A stretch of DNA of 64,000 nucleotides, from NCBI GenBank assembly GCA_023451375.1, contig JAEXZS010000061.1, positions 1 to 64,000 on the forward strand, written 5' to 3'. Positions within the stretch are counted from its first letter, which is position 1, and each line of letters starts with the position of its first letter. A program made the translations under genes and the position numbers. Source of the stretch: Pseudomonadota bacterium. Lineage in GTDB: Bacteria > Pseudomonadota > Alphaproteobacteria > Caulobacterales > Caulobacteraceae. This document shows, in pieces, positions 16,881-24,521 of this stretch. The notes under the pieces were generated by a model, which saw only the letters and a program-made list of their open reading frames with translations, made no database searches and was not told where the DNA came from.

Positions 16881-18368
16881 TCAGCTTCGGGGCGTGCGCG
16901 GCTTGCCGCCCGGAGCCCGGCCGCTGGTTCCCGACGGCCCGGCCGGCTTGCCGCCTGAACGCGGCTTGAAGTCGCGACCGCCCGAGGCGCCGCCTGAACG
17001 CGGCTTGAAGTCGCGACCGCCCTTGTCGGGTCCCGCCGTGCGCGGCTTGTACTCGCGCTTGGGACCGTCGCCCCCGCGCGTCGGGGCCCCTTCACGGGGC
17101 TTGTAGGCCCGCGCCGGACGCTCGCCCTCGGCCGGCGCGCCCTCGCGCGGCTTGAAGACGCGCTTGGGATGTTCGGTCTTGGGCTTGGCCTTGGCCCAGC
17201 CCTCCTTCTTCGCCGGGCGCTCGCGCCGCTCGATCGCGTCGGCCTGGGCGGTTTCGGCGGCGCGCACGCGGCTGGGCTTGCGCGACGGGTCGGACATGGC
17301 GGAGCCTGAGCGGCCCTTGACGATCGGGATCGAGAGGCGACGCCCCGGGATCGGCGCGGGCGTCTCCACCGTATTGCCGGTCGGCAGGTTCTCGGGGCGG
17401 ATGTGCTCGCCCAGCAGTTCGCGGATCACGCGCGGCCCGACCTCCTCGACCGCCCCGACCGGCAGGACGTCCAGGCGGAACGGACCATAGGCCAGGCGGA
17501 TCAGCCGGTTGACCGTCAGGCCGACGGACTCCAGCACCTTCCGGACCTCGCGGTTCTTGCCCTCGGTGATCGACACCGAAATCCACAGATTGGCCGGCGC
17601 CTTGCCGTCCTCGGACTTGCTCTCCTTGGCCTTGTCCAGCGTCGCCTCGATCGGGCCGTAGCTGACGCCGTCCACGACGACGCCCTCCTTCAGCTTGTCC
17701 AGGTCGGCCTGGGTGATCTTGCCGCGCGCCCGCGCCCGGTACTGTCGCACCAGGGCCGTGGACGGCAGCTCCAGCGCCCGGCTCAGTTCGCCGTCGTTGG
17801 TCAGCAGCAGCAGGCCCTCGGTCGCCAGGTCCAGCCGTCCGACCGAGATCACCCGCGGCAGTCCCGCAGGCAGGGCGTCGAACACCGTCGGCCGGCCGGC
17901 GGGATCATTGTGGCTGGTCAGCAGGCCCGCCGGCTTGTGATAGCGCCAGACGCGCGTGGCCTGGGCCGCCCCGATCGGCTTGCCGTCCACGGTGATCACG
18001 TCGTCGCGCGTCACCAGGGTCGCGGGCGTGTCCAGGATGCGGCCGTTCACCGCCACCTTGCCCAGGCCGATCAGCCGCTCGACCTCGCGGCGCGAGGCGA
18101 TGCCCGCGCGCGCCATGGCTTTGGCGATTCGCTCGCTGCGGACGGGCGCGTCGGACTTGCCCGGCTTGGCGTCTTTGCCGCCGCTTGGCCGATCCGACCG
18201 AGGCTTGTCGGACCGGGGCTTGTCGCCGAAAGCCTTGCGGGGCTTGTCGCCAAAGGGTTTCGTCCCGTCGCCGCCCATGCGGGGACCGGAGGATTTGAAG
18301 GGCCGGGGCGACCGTTCGTCTTGACGGGCGCGGGGCTTCTTGTCGTTGTCGTTCGTATGGCGGACCAT
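16881..18368 (-). CDS. RluB-type rRNA pseudouridine synthase with long low-complexity C-terminus
   Basis: A 495-residue protein. A basic, Lys/Pro/Asp-rich N-terminal tail (residues 1 to about 65) leads to an S4 RNA-binding domain ('SERIAKAMARAGIASRREVERLIGLGKV') and a RsuA/RluB catalytic domain with the aspartate in 'GRLDLATEGLLLLT'. The last 150 residues are repetitive and basic, with 'FKPREGAP' and 'DFKPRSGG' style repeats, probably a disordered RNA-binding tail as in other alphaproteobacterial RluB homologues. The proposed ATG at 18368 lies inside the divergent tadA, so the two 5' ends overlap by 12 bases; a later start is possible. Confidence 0.9.
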   Translation of the reverse strand: MVRHTNDNDKKPRARQDERSPRPFKSSGPRMGGDGTKPFGDKPRKAFGDKPRSDKPRSDRPSGGKDAKPGKSDAPVRSERIAKAMARAGIASRREVERLIGLGKVAVNGRILDTPATLVTRDDVITVDGKPIGAAQATRVWRYHKPAGLLTSHNDPAGRPTVFDALPAGLPRVISVGRLDLATEGLLLLTNDGELSRALELPSTALVRQYRARARGKITQADLDKLKEGVVVDGVSYGPIEATLDKAKESKSEDGKAPANLWISVSITEGKNREVRKVLESVGLTVNRLIRLAYGPFRLDVLPVGAVEEVGPRVIRELLGEHIRPENLPTGNTVETPAPIPGRRLSIPIVKGRSGSAMSDPSRKPSRVRAAETAQADAIERRERPAKKEGWAKAKPKTEHPKRVFKPREGAPAEGERPARAYKPREGAPTRGGDGPKREYKPRTAGPDKGGRDFKPRSGGASGGRDFKPRSGGKPAGPSGTSGRAPGGKPRTPRS

Positions 18369-18839
18369 GATGAGCGGTTCATGCGCATGGCGCTGGACCA
18401 AGCGCAAGCGGCGGCGGACGCGGGAGAGGTCCCCGTCGGCGCGATTCTGGTCGATCCGGCCACCGGAGCCGTCGTGGCGACCGGCGCCAATGGCCCCATC
18501 ACGGCCCACGACCCCACCGCCCATGCCGAGATCGTCGCCATGCGACGCGCGGCCACGGCGCGGCGGAACTACCGCCTGACCGGCCTGACCCTCTATGTGA
18601 CGCTCGAACCTTGCGCCATGTGCGCCGGGGCCATCAGCCACGCCCGCATCGGCCGCGTCGTCTGGGCCGCCGACGATCCCAAGGGCGGCGCCGTCGTCCA
18701 CGGCCCCCGCGTCTTCGACCAGCCCACATGCCACTGGCGTCCGGCGGTCGATTCAGGTCCTCTGGCCGGGGAGGCGTCCGCCCTGCTCAAGGCCTTCTTC
18801 CGCCAGCGGCGGGGAACGGCCGCTCAGGGCGCACGTTAG
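18357..18839 (+). CDS. tadA: tRNA-specific adenosine deaminase TadA
   Basis: A 160-residue zinc deaminase that converts A34 to inosine in tRNA-Arg(ACG). Zinc ligands and catalytic residues are visible: His56-Ala-Glu58 ('AHAEI') and Cys86/Cys89 ('EPCAMC'). The N-terminus 'DERFMRMALDQA' is typical of TadA. The ATG at 18357 is used; Met9 (18381) is an alternative. Its 5' end overlaps the divergent pseudouridine synthase gene. Confidence 0.94.
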   Translation: MADHDERFMRMALDQAQAAADAGEVPVGAILVDPATGAVVATGANGPITAHDPTAHAEIVAMRRAATARRNYRLTGLTLYVTLEPCAMCAGAISHARIGRVVWAADDPKGGAVVHGPRVFDQPTCHWRPAVDSGPLAGEASALLKAFFRQRRGTAAQGAR

Positions 18840-18877
18840 GACGCCGCGCAAGCGGCGCCGTGGGGAGGAAGTTAAAC

Positions 18878-19303
18878 GTGTTCAAACCGGATCTGCCGCA
18901 ATCGATCCTTTTCGGCGGCCTGGCCGCGCTCGCCGTCGTCGCCGCCTGCGGACCCGATCCGTCCAGCGCCCCGCGCACCGGCGACGAGGTCAAACAAAGG
19001 GCCATCGAGGCCCAGACCGCCCGCCGGCGCACCGGCGCCGAGGTCCAGGACCGCGCACTCAACCGGGTCATCCACGCCGTCTATCTGTGCGAGAACGGCG
19101 AACGCCTGACCGTCGACTTCGACAACCCGCGCGAGATGGCGACCGTCCGCAACTCCTCCGGCGAGGCCGTCGACCTCTATCAGGAGCGCGCCGCCGACGG
19201 CATCTGGTACCGCTCCTCCACGGTCGAACTGCGCGGCAAGGGCGTCATGGCCACCTGGTCTGTCGAAGGCCGCCAGCCGACGGACTGCCGCGCGGTGGAC
19301 TAG
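18878..19303 (+). CDS. MliC/PliC-like lysozyme-inhibitor lipoprotein
   Basis: A 141-residue predicted lipoprotein starting at GTG 18878, with a strong GGGGAGGAA ribosome site 7 bases upstream. The lipobox VAAC (Cys24) follows a hydrophobic segment. The C-terminal 75 residues match the MliC pattern: 'YLCENGERLTVDF', then a central 'VDLYQERAADGIWYRS', a glycine turn, 'ATWSVEGRQPTDC'. MliC proteins protect the envelope from C-type lysozyme. A charged helix (residues 35-62) separates anchor and domain. The stop overlaps the aroB stop by 4 bases. Confidence 0.72.
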   Translation: MFKPDLPQSILFGGLAALAVVAACGPDPSSAPRTGDEVKQRAIEAQTARRRTGAEVQDRALNRVIHAVYLCENGERLTVDFDNPREMATVRNSSGEAVDLYQERAADGIWYRSSTVELRGKGVMATWSVEGRQPTDCRAVD

Positions 19304-20406
19304 TCCGCCGCGCCTTCCTCGATCAGGAACGCCCGCACGCCGACGGCATCGACGCCCTTGGCCACGAACGCCTCGCCGACAGCCCGCGCCAGAACCAAGG
19401 TCAGCGCCCCGCCTTCGGCCTTCTTGTCTCCGGCCATCAACGCCAGCAGGCGATCGGCGGCGAATACCCCCGCCTGCTCCAGCCGCGTCGGCAGGCCGGC
19501 CGCCGCCACCACGGCTTCGACGCGCTCGGCGTCCGCCGGCGAACACAGGCCTTGGCGCGCCGAATAGCGGAAGGCCATGCAGCATCCCAGCGCCACGGCC
19601 TCGCCGTGCGCCAGCGCCGCCTGTTCGAAACCGAGTTCCGCCTCAATGGCGTGGCCGAAGGTGTGGCCCAGGTTCAGCAGGGCCCGCCTGCCCGCCTCCT
19701 TCTCGTCCTCGCCGACCACGGCGCTCTTGATCTCGATGGAGCGCACCACGGCGCGCTCCAGCGCCGCCGGATCGCCCTTCGCACCGCTCGCGCCCTCGCC
19801 GGCCAGCCAGTCGAAGAAGGCGGAGTCGCAGATCAGTCCGTGCTTCAGCACCTCGGCCCAGCCGGAGCGCAGCTGCTTCTCAGGCAGGGTCGCCAGCACG
19901 TCGATATCGGCCAGCACCAAGCGCGGCTGGTGGAAGGCGCCGATCAGGTTCTTGCCCCTCGGCGTATCGATCGCCGTCTTGCCGCCGACCGAGGAATCCA
20001 CCTGCGCCAGCAAGGTCGTCGGAACCTGAACGAAGTCGATGCCGCGCATGTAGAGCGCCGCCGCCAGGCCCGCCAGGTCGCCCACGACACCGCCGCCCAG
20101 GGCCACGACCACGTCCTTGCGGTCCAGCCCGGTCTCAAGCAGCCGGTCCAGCACGAACTCCAGCTGGGCGAAGGACTTTGACGCCTCCCCCGCCGGCACG
20201 GTCACCATCCCGGTCCGCACCTCCGCGGCCTCCAGCGCCGCCCGCAGCGCCTCGCCGTGGATGGCCGCCACCGTCTCGTCGCTGACGACGACCGTCCGTC
20301 CCCGGGCCAGCGGCGCGATGCGCTCGCCGGCCTGGGCCAACAGGCTCCGTCCCACGACGACGTCATAGGGCTGGAAGCCTGCGCCGCTGACCGGAATTAT
20401 CGTCAT
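19300..20406 (-). CDS. aroB: 3-dehydroquinate synthase
   Basis: A 368-residue NAD- and metal-dependent enzyme, second step of the shikimate pathway. NAD-binding 'GGGVVGDLAG' and metal or substrate residues in 'SVGGKTAIDTPRGKNLIGAFHQP', 'GWAEVLKHGLI' and 'NLGHTFGHAIE' are all present. The ATG at 20406 overlaps the aroK stop by 4 bases, so aroK-aroB are one transcriptional unit, a common arrangement. Confidence 0.97.
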   Translation of the reverse strand: MTIIPVSGAGFQPYDVVVGRSLLAQAGERIAPLARGRTVVVSDETVAAIHGEALRAALEAAEVRTGMVTVPAGEASKSFAQLEFVLDRLLETGLDRKDVVVALGGGVVGDLAGLAAALYMRGIDFVQVPTTLLAQVDSSVGGKTAIDTPRGKNLIGAFHQPRLVLADIDVLATLPEKQLRSGWAEVLKHGLICDSAFFDWLAGEGASGAKGDPAALERAVVRSIEIKSAVVGEDEKEAGRRALLNLGHTFGHAIEAELGFEQAALAHGEAVALGCCMAFRYSARQGLCSPADAERVEAVVAAAGLPTRLEQAGVFAADRLLALMAGDKKAEGGALTLVLARAVGEAFVAKGVDAVGVRAFLIEEGAAD

Positions 20407-20969
20407 GAGCTCGTCTCCGCCCGCCGCCGTTGTTTCCAATGCCGACGCAGTTCGCGATGGATGGCGTCGACCGCCTGGCCGTGCGACCCGGCCCCGACGT
20501 CCACCGTCAGGTCGGCCTCGGCATAGATCGGATAGCGGGCCTCCGCGAGGGTCGTCAGCACCTCCATCGGGTCCCGGTCGCGCAGCAGGGGCCGCGTGTC
20601 GCGACGCGCCACCCGTTCGGCGATCACCGACAGCTCGGCTCTCAGCCACACCGTGTCCGCGTGCTGCTTCAGCAGGGCGCGCGTGTCGGGGTTCATCATC
20701 GCCCCGCCGCCGGTGGCCAGCACGATGGGCGGCCCCTCCAGCAGGCGGCGGATCACCCGCGCCTCGCCCGCCCGGAACTCGGCTTCGCCCATGCTGGCGA
20801 AGATTTCCGAGATCGTCATGCCGGCGGCCGTCTCGATCTCTACGTCCGCATCCGCGAACGGCAGCTTCAGCCGGTTGGCCAGGCGCCGCCCGACGGAGGA
20901 TTTCCCCACTCCCATCAGCCCGACCAGCGCTATGGTGCGCCGAGGTGCCGGATTCGCGCGGCGTCTCAT
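20403..20969 (-). CDS. aroK: Shikimate kinase
   Basis: A 188-residue kinase phosphorylating shikimate. Walker A is 'GLMGVGKSS', the shikimate-binding segment is 'DADVEIETAAGMTISEIF', and 'LATGGGAMM' and 'RPLL' follow as in the family. The ATG at 20969 gives a short basic leader; an in-frame reading extends to 21032 but would be unusually long. It is divergent from xerD. Confidence 0.95.
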   Translation of the reverse strand: MRRRANPAPRRTIALVGLMGVGKSSVGRRLANRLKLPFADADVEIETAAGMTISEIFASMGEAEFRAGEARVIRRLLEGPPIVLATGGGAMMNPDTRALLKQHADTVWLRAELSVIAERVARRDTRPLLRDRDPMEVLTTLAEARYPIYAEADLTVDVGAGSHGQAVDAIHRELRRHWKQRRRAETSS

Positions 20970-21085
20970 CCGGCGGTCCCGGCGGGCGGAGAAGTGACGA
21001 AGGCGGCGACGCGGGCGGACATGATCGACCAACCCTCTACACCAAGCGTCGCCTCACGCCATCCGCCGCACGGGCGGATCGTCCG

Positions 21086-21979
21086 ATGACGCCGCAGATC
21101 GAGGCCTTCCTGGAGATGATGGCGGTCGAGCGCGACGCCTCGCCCCACACCCTGTCCGCCTACGCCCGCGACCTCGCCGACGCGGAAACCTCGACCGGAG
21201 GCCTCATGCAGGCCGACGCCGAGGCGGTCGAGGCCTGGTTCGCCGATCTCTCGCGACGCGGCCTGTCCGCCGCCACCGCCGCCCGACGCCGCTCGGCCGC
21301 GCGCCAGTTCTATCGTTTCGCCCTGGCCGAAGGCTGGCGGACGGACGATCCCTCCCGTCGCCTCGATGCGCCGAAACAGGGCCGTCCCCTGCCCAAGGTC
21401 CTGAGCCGCGAGGAGATCGACCGCCTGTTGGAGGCCGCCGGCCGACGCGACGCCGCGGCGGGCCTGCGTCTGGTCGCCCTGGTCGAGCTGGCCTACGCCT
21501 CGGGCCTGCGGGTGTCCGAACTGCTGGCGCTGAAGGTCGATGCCGTGCGCCGCGACCCGGCCTATCTGATCGTGCGCGGCAAGGGCGGCAAGGAACGCCT
21601 GGCTCCGCTGAACGCCGCCGCCCGGACGGCGGTGAAGGCCTGGCTGATCGCCCGCGACGCGAAACGGAGGCCCGAGACGCCCGACAGCCCCTGGCTCTTC
21701 CCCTCCTCCGGCAGGTCCGGCCACCTGACCCCGCGTCGCTTCGCCCAGCTTCTGGACGAAGCCGCCCTGGCCGCGGACGTCGACCCCGCGCGCGTCAGCC
21801 CCCACGTCCTGCGCCACGCCTTCGCCACGCATCTGCTGGAGGGCGGCGCCGACCTGCGTGTCGTCCAGACGCTGCTCGGCCACGCCGACATCGCCACCAC
21901 CCAGATCTACACCCACGTCGCCACGGACCGCCTGGCCCAGGTGGTGCAGCGGAACCACCCCTTGGGGCGGGACGACTGA
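21086..21979 (+). CDS. xerD: Tyrosine recombinase XerD
   Basis: A 297-residue site-specific recombinase of chromosome-dimer resolution. The N-terminal SAM-like domain begins 'IEAFLEMMAVERDASPHTLSAYARDL'. Catalytic residues are visible in order: Arg in 'SGLRVSEL', Lys in 'GKGGKERL', His/Arg in 'HVLRHAFATHLL', His in 'LLGHADI' and the nucleophile Tyr in 'QIYTHV'. The spelling of the C-terminal block favours XerD over XerC. Its location next to aroK is typical of Caulobacterales. Confidence 0.93.
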   Translation: MTPQIEAFLEMMAVERDASPHTLSAYARDLADAETSTGGLMQADAEAVEAWFADLSRRGLSAATAARRRSAARQFYRFALAEGWRTDDPSRRLDAPKQGRPLPKVLSREEIDRLLEAAGRRDAAAGLRLVALVELAYASGLRVSELLALKVDAVRRDPAYLIVRGKGGKERLAPLNAAARTAVKAWLIARDAKRRPETPDSPWLFPSSGRSGHLTPRRFAQLLDEAALAADVDPARVSPHVLRHAFATHLLEGGADLRVVQTLLGHADIATTQIYTHVATDRLAQVVQRNHPLGRDD

Positions 21980-21996
21980 CGGCGCATATCTCAGCC

Positions 21997-22340
21997 ATGG
22001 CCGAGATCTTTTACGTCAAGGCGATCTGGGACCCCGAAGCCGAGGTCTGGTGCAGCGATTCCAATATCGTCGGACTTGTGCTTGAAACGGCGAGGCTGGG
22101 CGAGTTCGAGAGTCTGGCCCGTCACTTCGCGCCTGAGCCATCTCGTCTGATCGAGGCGGCCATGTCCAAGGACTTCTACCCGCGACTAACGGCCCTTCTC
22201 CACGCCGCCGGTTGGCGCCGCGTCACGAACGCCAAGGGCAGCCACGAGAAATGGCGCACGCTCTCACCGTTCCCCGCTCAAAGAGCCGGCACACAGCCAA
22301 TGAAATCCTCAAACAGGCCGGATTGCCGAAGGCCTTCTGA
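21997..22340 (+). pseudogene. Degraded HicBA-like toxin-antitoxin remnant (DUF1902 antitoxin fused to frame-shifted HicA)
   Basis: A reading frame from ATG 21997 starts as a DUF1902/HicB-like antitoxin (residues 1 to about 47, 'IFYVKAIWDPEAEVWCSDS'), which breaks off early. It runs straight into a HicA-like toxin start at Met56 (22162: MSKDFYPRLTALLHAAGW, then the catalytic His83 in 'KGSHEKW'). At 22261-22264 the sequence is CTCT. Reading it as a single CT restores 'LTVPRSKSRHTANEILKQAG' ending at TGA 22338-22340, exactly a HicA C-terminus. As written the frame instead runs to 22365 with meaningless residues. So the antitoxin seems truncated and fused, and the toxin is shifted by a 2-base duplication. 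Confidence 0.72.
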
Positions 22341-22432
22341 ACCGTCGCTTGCCCGGCGGCGTTGACCTCTCTAGGTTCCCCCGCCTTCCCCTTGGGGCGT
22401 CTTTGGCTCGCCCTGCTGTTCCGGACGCCTTG

Positions 22433-23383
22433 ATGGCCACGCACTACCTCGATTTCGAAAAGCCGATCGCCGATCTGGAAGCCAAGATCGCCGAGCTGTC
22501 GGCCCTGTCGGAAAGCGCCGGCTCGTTCGAGTCCGAAATCGCCGGGCTGAAGAAGAAGGCCGAGCAGCTGCGCCGGAAGACCTACGCCGGCCTCGACCCC
22601 TGGATGAAGACCCAGGTCGCGCGCCATCCGCAGCGGCCTCACTTCGTCGACTATGCCGCCAGCCTGTTCACCGACTGGACCGAACTGCACGGCGACCGTC
22701 AGTTCGGCGACGACCAGGCCATACTGGGGGGCCTGGCCCGCTTCCGGGGCCGTCCGGTGGTGATCATGGGCCACGAAAAGGGCCACGACACCGCCACCCG
22801 CATCACCCACAACTTCGGCATGGCCCGCCCGGAGGGCTACCGCAAGGCGGTGCGCCTGATGGATATGGCCGAGCAATTCGGCCTGCCGGTGCTCACCTTC
22901 GTCGACACCGCCGGCGCCTATCCGGGCCTGGGCGCCGAGGAACGCGGCCAGGCTGAGGCCATCGCCCGCTCGACCGAGCGCTGCCTGACGCTCGGCGTCC
23001 CCTCCATCGCCACCATCACCGGCGAAGGCGGCTCGGGCGGCGCCATCGCCATCGCCGCGGCCAGCCGCGTGCTGATGCTGGAGCACTCGATCTATTCGGT
23101 CATCTCGCCCGAAGGCGCCGCCGGCATTCTGTGGCGCGACGGCGCGCGGGCCCGCGACGCGGCCATGGCGATGAAGATCACCGGTCCGGACCTGATGGGG
23201 CTGAAGATCGTGGATCGCCTGATCGAGGAACCCGTCGGCGGCGCCCATTCCGATCGCGAGGCCGCGATCGCCACCGTCGGCGACGTGCTGGCCGACGAGT
23301 TGAAGGCCTTCGACGGCCTGACCCCGCAGCAGATCCGCAAGGCGCGCGCCGACCGCTTCTACGCCATCGGCGCGATGACCTGA
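22433..23383 (+). CDS. accA: Acetyl-CoA carboxylase carboxyltransferase subunit alpha
   Basis: A 316-residue subunit of the carboxyltransferase that makes malonyl-CoA for fatty-acid synthesis. The family pattern is clear: N-terminal 'LDFEKPIADLEAKI', then 'RHPQRPHFVDYA', 'ELHGDRQFGDDQAI', 'FVDTAGAYPGLGAEERGQAEAIA', 'GEGGSGGAIA' and 'SVISPEGAAGILW'. The ATG at 22433 gives the normal N-terminus. AccD is not in this window. Confidence 0.97.
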   Translation: MATHYLDFEKPIADLEAKIAELSALSESAGSFESEIAGLKKKAEQLRRKTYAGLDPWMKTQVARHPQRPHFVDYAASLFTDWTELHGDRQFGDDQAILGGLARFRGRPVVIMGHEKGHDTATRITHNFGMARPEGYRKAVRLMDMAEQFGLPVLTFVDTAGAYPGLGAEERGQAEAIARSTERCLTLGVPSIATITGEGGSGGAIAIAAASRVLMLEHSIYSVISPEGAAGILWRDGARARDAAMAMKITGPDLMGLKIVDRLIEEPVGGAHSDREAAIATVGDVLADELKAFDGLTPQQIRKARADRFYAIGAMT

Positions 23384-23490
23384 TCCTGCGTTAACGTCGC
23401 GTCCACCCTGAATTGCGACCTTCCGCTTCTAACGGAGGGGCGGCGGCCGATCATGGTCACGGGGACGGGATCGATCCAGCGCGAGGGCGC

Positions 23491-24051
23491 ATGACCGCGC
23501 TCGGCGATTCGTTGCGTGAAAGCGCGGTCTTCAACCTGGGGGGCGCGGTCACCATGATCGTCGACGACTCGCCCTTTTCCCTGACCCTGACCGCCAACGC
23601 CTTGGCGGGCTTCGGCATCCGCCCGTCGTTCGCCCTCAACAGCGGCGCCCAGGCCAAGCGGGTGCTGCAGGAGAAGACCGTCGACCTTCTGCTGGTGGAC
23701 ACCGACATGCCCGATGTCGACGGTTTCCAACTGGTCCGTTGGCTGCGGCGCTCCGGCCTCAACCCCAACGCCTTCTGTCCGGTCATCATGACCGCCAGCC
23801 ACCTCCGGCGCGGTCGCCTGGAGCAGGCGCGCGACTGCGGCGCCAACTTCGTCGTCACCAAGCCCTTCAGCGCCGCCATGCTGCTGGAGAGGATTCTGTG
23901 GGTCGCGCGCGACAGTCGCCCCTTCCTCGAGGTCGGCGACTACTTCGGTCCCGACCGCCGTTTTCGCGACGAACCGTGGGAAGGCCTGGAGCGTCGCGCC
24001 GACCGGACGCACAAGACCGACGTCCCCTCCGAAAGGGTCGAGATCGCATGA
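23491..24051 (+). CDS. Stand-alone response regulator with short C-terminal extension
   Basis: A 186-residue protein with one CheY-like receiver domain (about residues 18-140). The acidic pair Asp25-Asp26 ('IVDDSP'), phospho-acceptor Asp70 ('LLVDTDMPDVDGF'), Thr in 'IMTASH' and the conserved Lys in 'VVTKPF' are all present. The C-terminal 45 residues are charged ('GPDRRFRDEPWEGLERRADR') and carry no known output domain. It overlaps the next gene by ATGA, so the two probably work together. No histidine kinase is adjacent. Confidence 0.88.
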   Translation: MTALGDSLRESAVFNLGGAVTMIVDDSPFSLTLTANALAGFGIRPSFALNSGAQAKRVLQEKTVDLLLVDTDMPDVDGFQLVRWLRRSGLNPNAFCPVIMTASHLRRGRLEQARDCGANFVVTKPFSAAMLLERILWVARDSRPFLEVGDYFGPDRRFRDEPWEGLERRADRTHKTDVPSERVEIA

Positions 24052-24521
24052 CCGTCATCACCCACCTCCAGCGCAAGTCGCGCCTGTCCCAGATGATGGA
24101 TCAGCCCGGCGGGCTCAGCGTCGGCGCCGCCCTGGCCCAGGCCAAGGCCAATCTTGAGGGTCTCAGAGGCCAGGCCCTGTCCGTCATCGCCCAGAACATC
24201 GACGCGCTTCTCGTCGGCCCCACGTCCGACCTGCCCGAGGCGGTGCGGCTGGACATGGCCTATGCGGCGTCCAGCCAGATCATCGATGCGGCCAGCCCAT
24301 TCGCCATGGACGACCTGTGCATCGCCGCCAGGGGTCTGTGCGACCTGCTGGACGCCGCCCCGCGCACCGGCGGTTTCGACTGGCGCATCTCAACGGTCCA
24401 TGCCCAGGCGATGAAGCTGCTGCTGGCGCTGCCCTGCGAGGCGGTCGAGCCGCGCCAGGCGATCGTCGACAATCTGGGCGAAGTCCTGCGCCGCAAGCTC
24501 GGAACGAGTCAGGCGGGCTGA
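24048..24521 (+). CDS. Helical protein of unknown function, coupled to the response regulator
   Basis: A 157-residue soluble, mostly alpha-helical protein with no signal peptide or membrane segment. Helices span about residues 20-50 ('VGAALAQAKANLEGLRGQALSVIAQNIDALL'), 60-100 and 110-150. The start overlaps the response-regulator stop by 4 bases. The context suggests a partner or target of the receiver, perhaps a phosphotransfer-like or scaffold protein, but no phospho-histidine motif is evident. The 3' end overlaps the convergent ABC transporter by 13 bases. Confidence 0.6.
   Translation: MTVITHLQRKSRLSQMMDQPGGLSVGAALAQAKANLEGLRGQALSVIAQNIDALLVGPTSDLPEAVRLDMAYAASSQIIDAASPFAMDDLCIAARGLCDLLDAAPRTGGFDWRISTVHAQAMKLLLALPCEAVEPRQAIVDNLGEVLRRKLGTSQAG

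Noticed and set aside
21086..21979. Tyrosine recombinase as a sign of an integrative element
   Set aside because: The sequence is the housekeeping XerD type, next to aroK as expected, with no attachment-site repeats or cargo.
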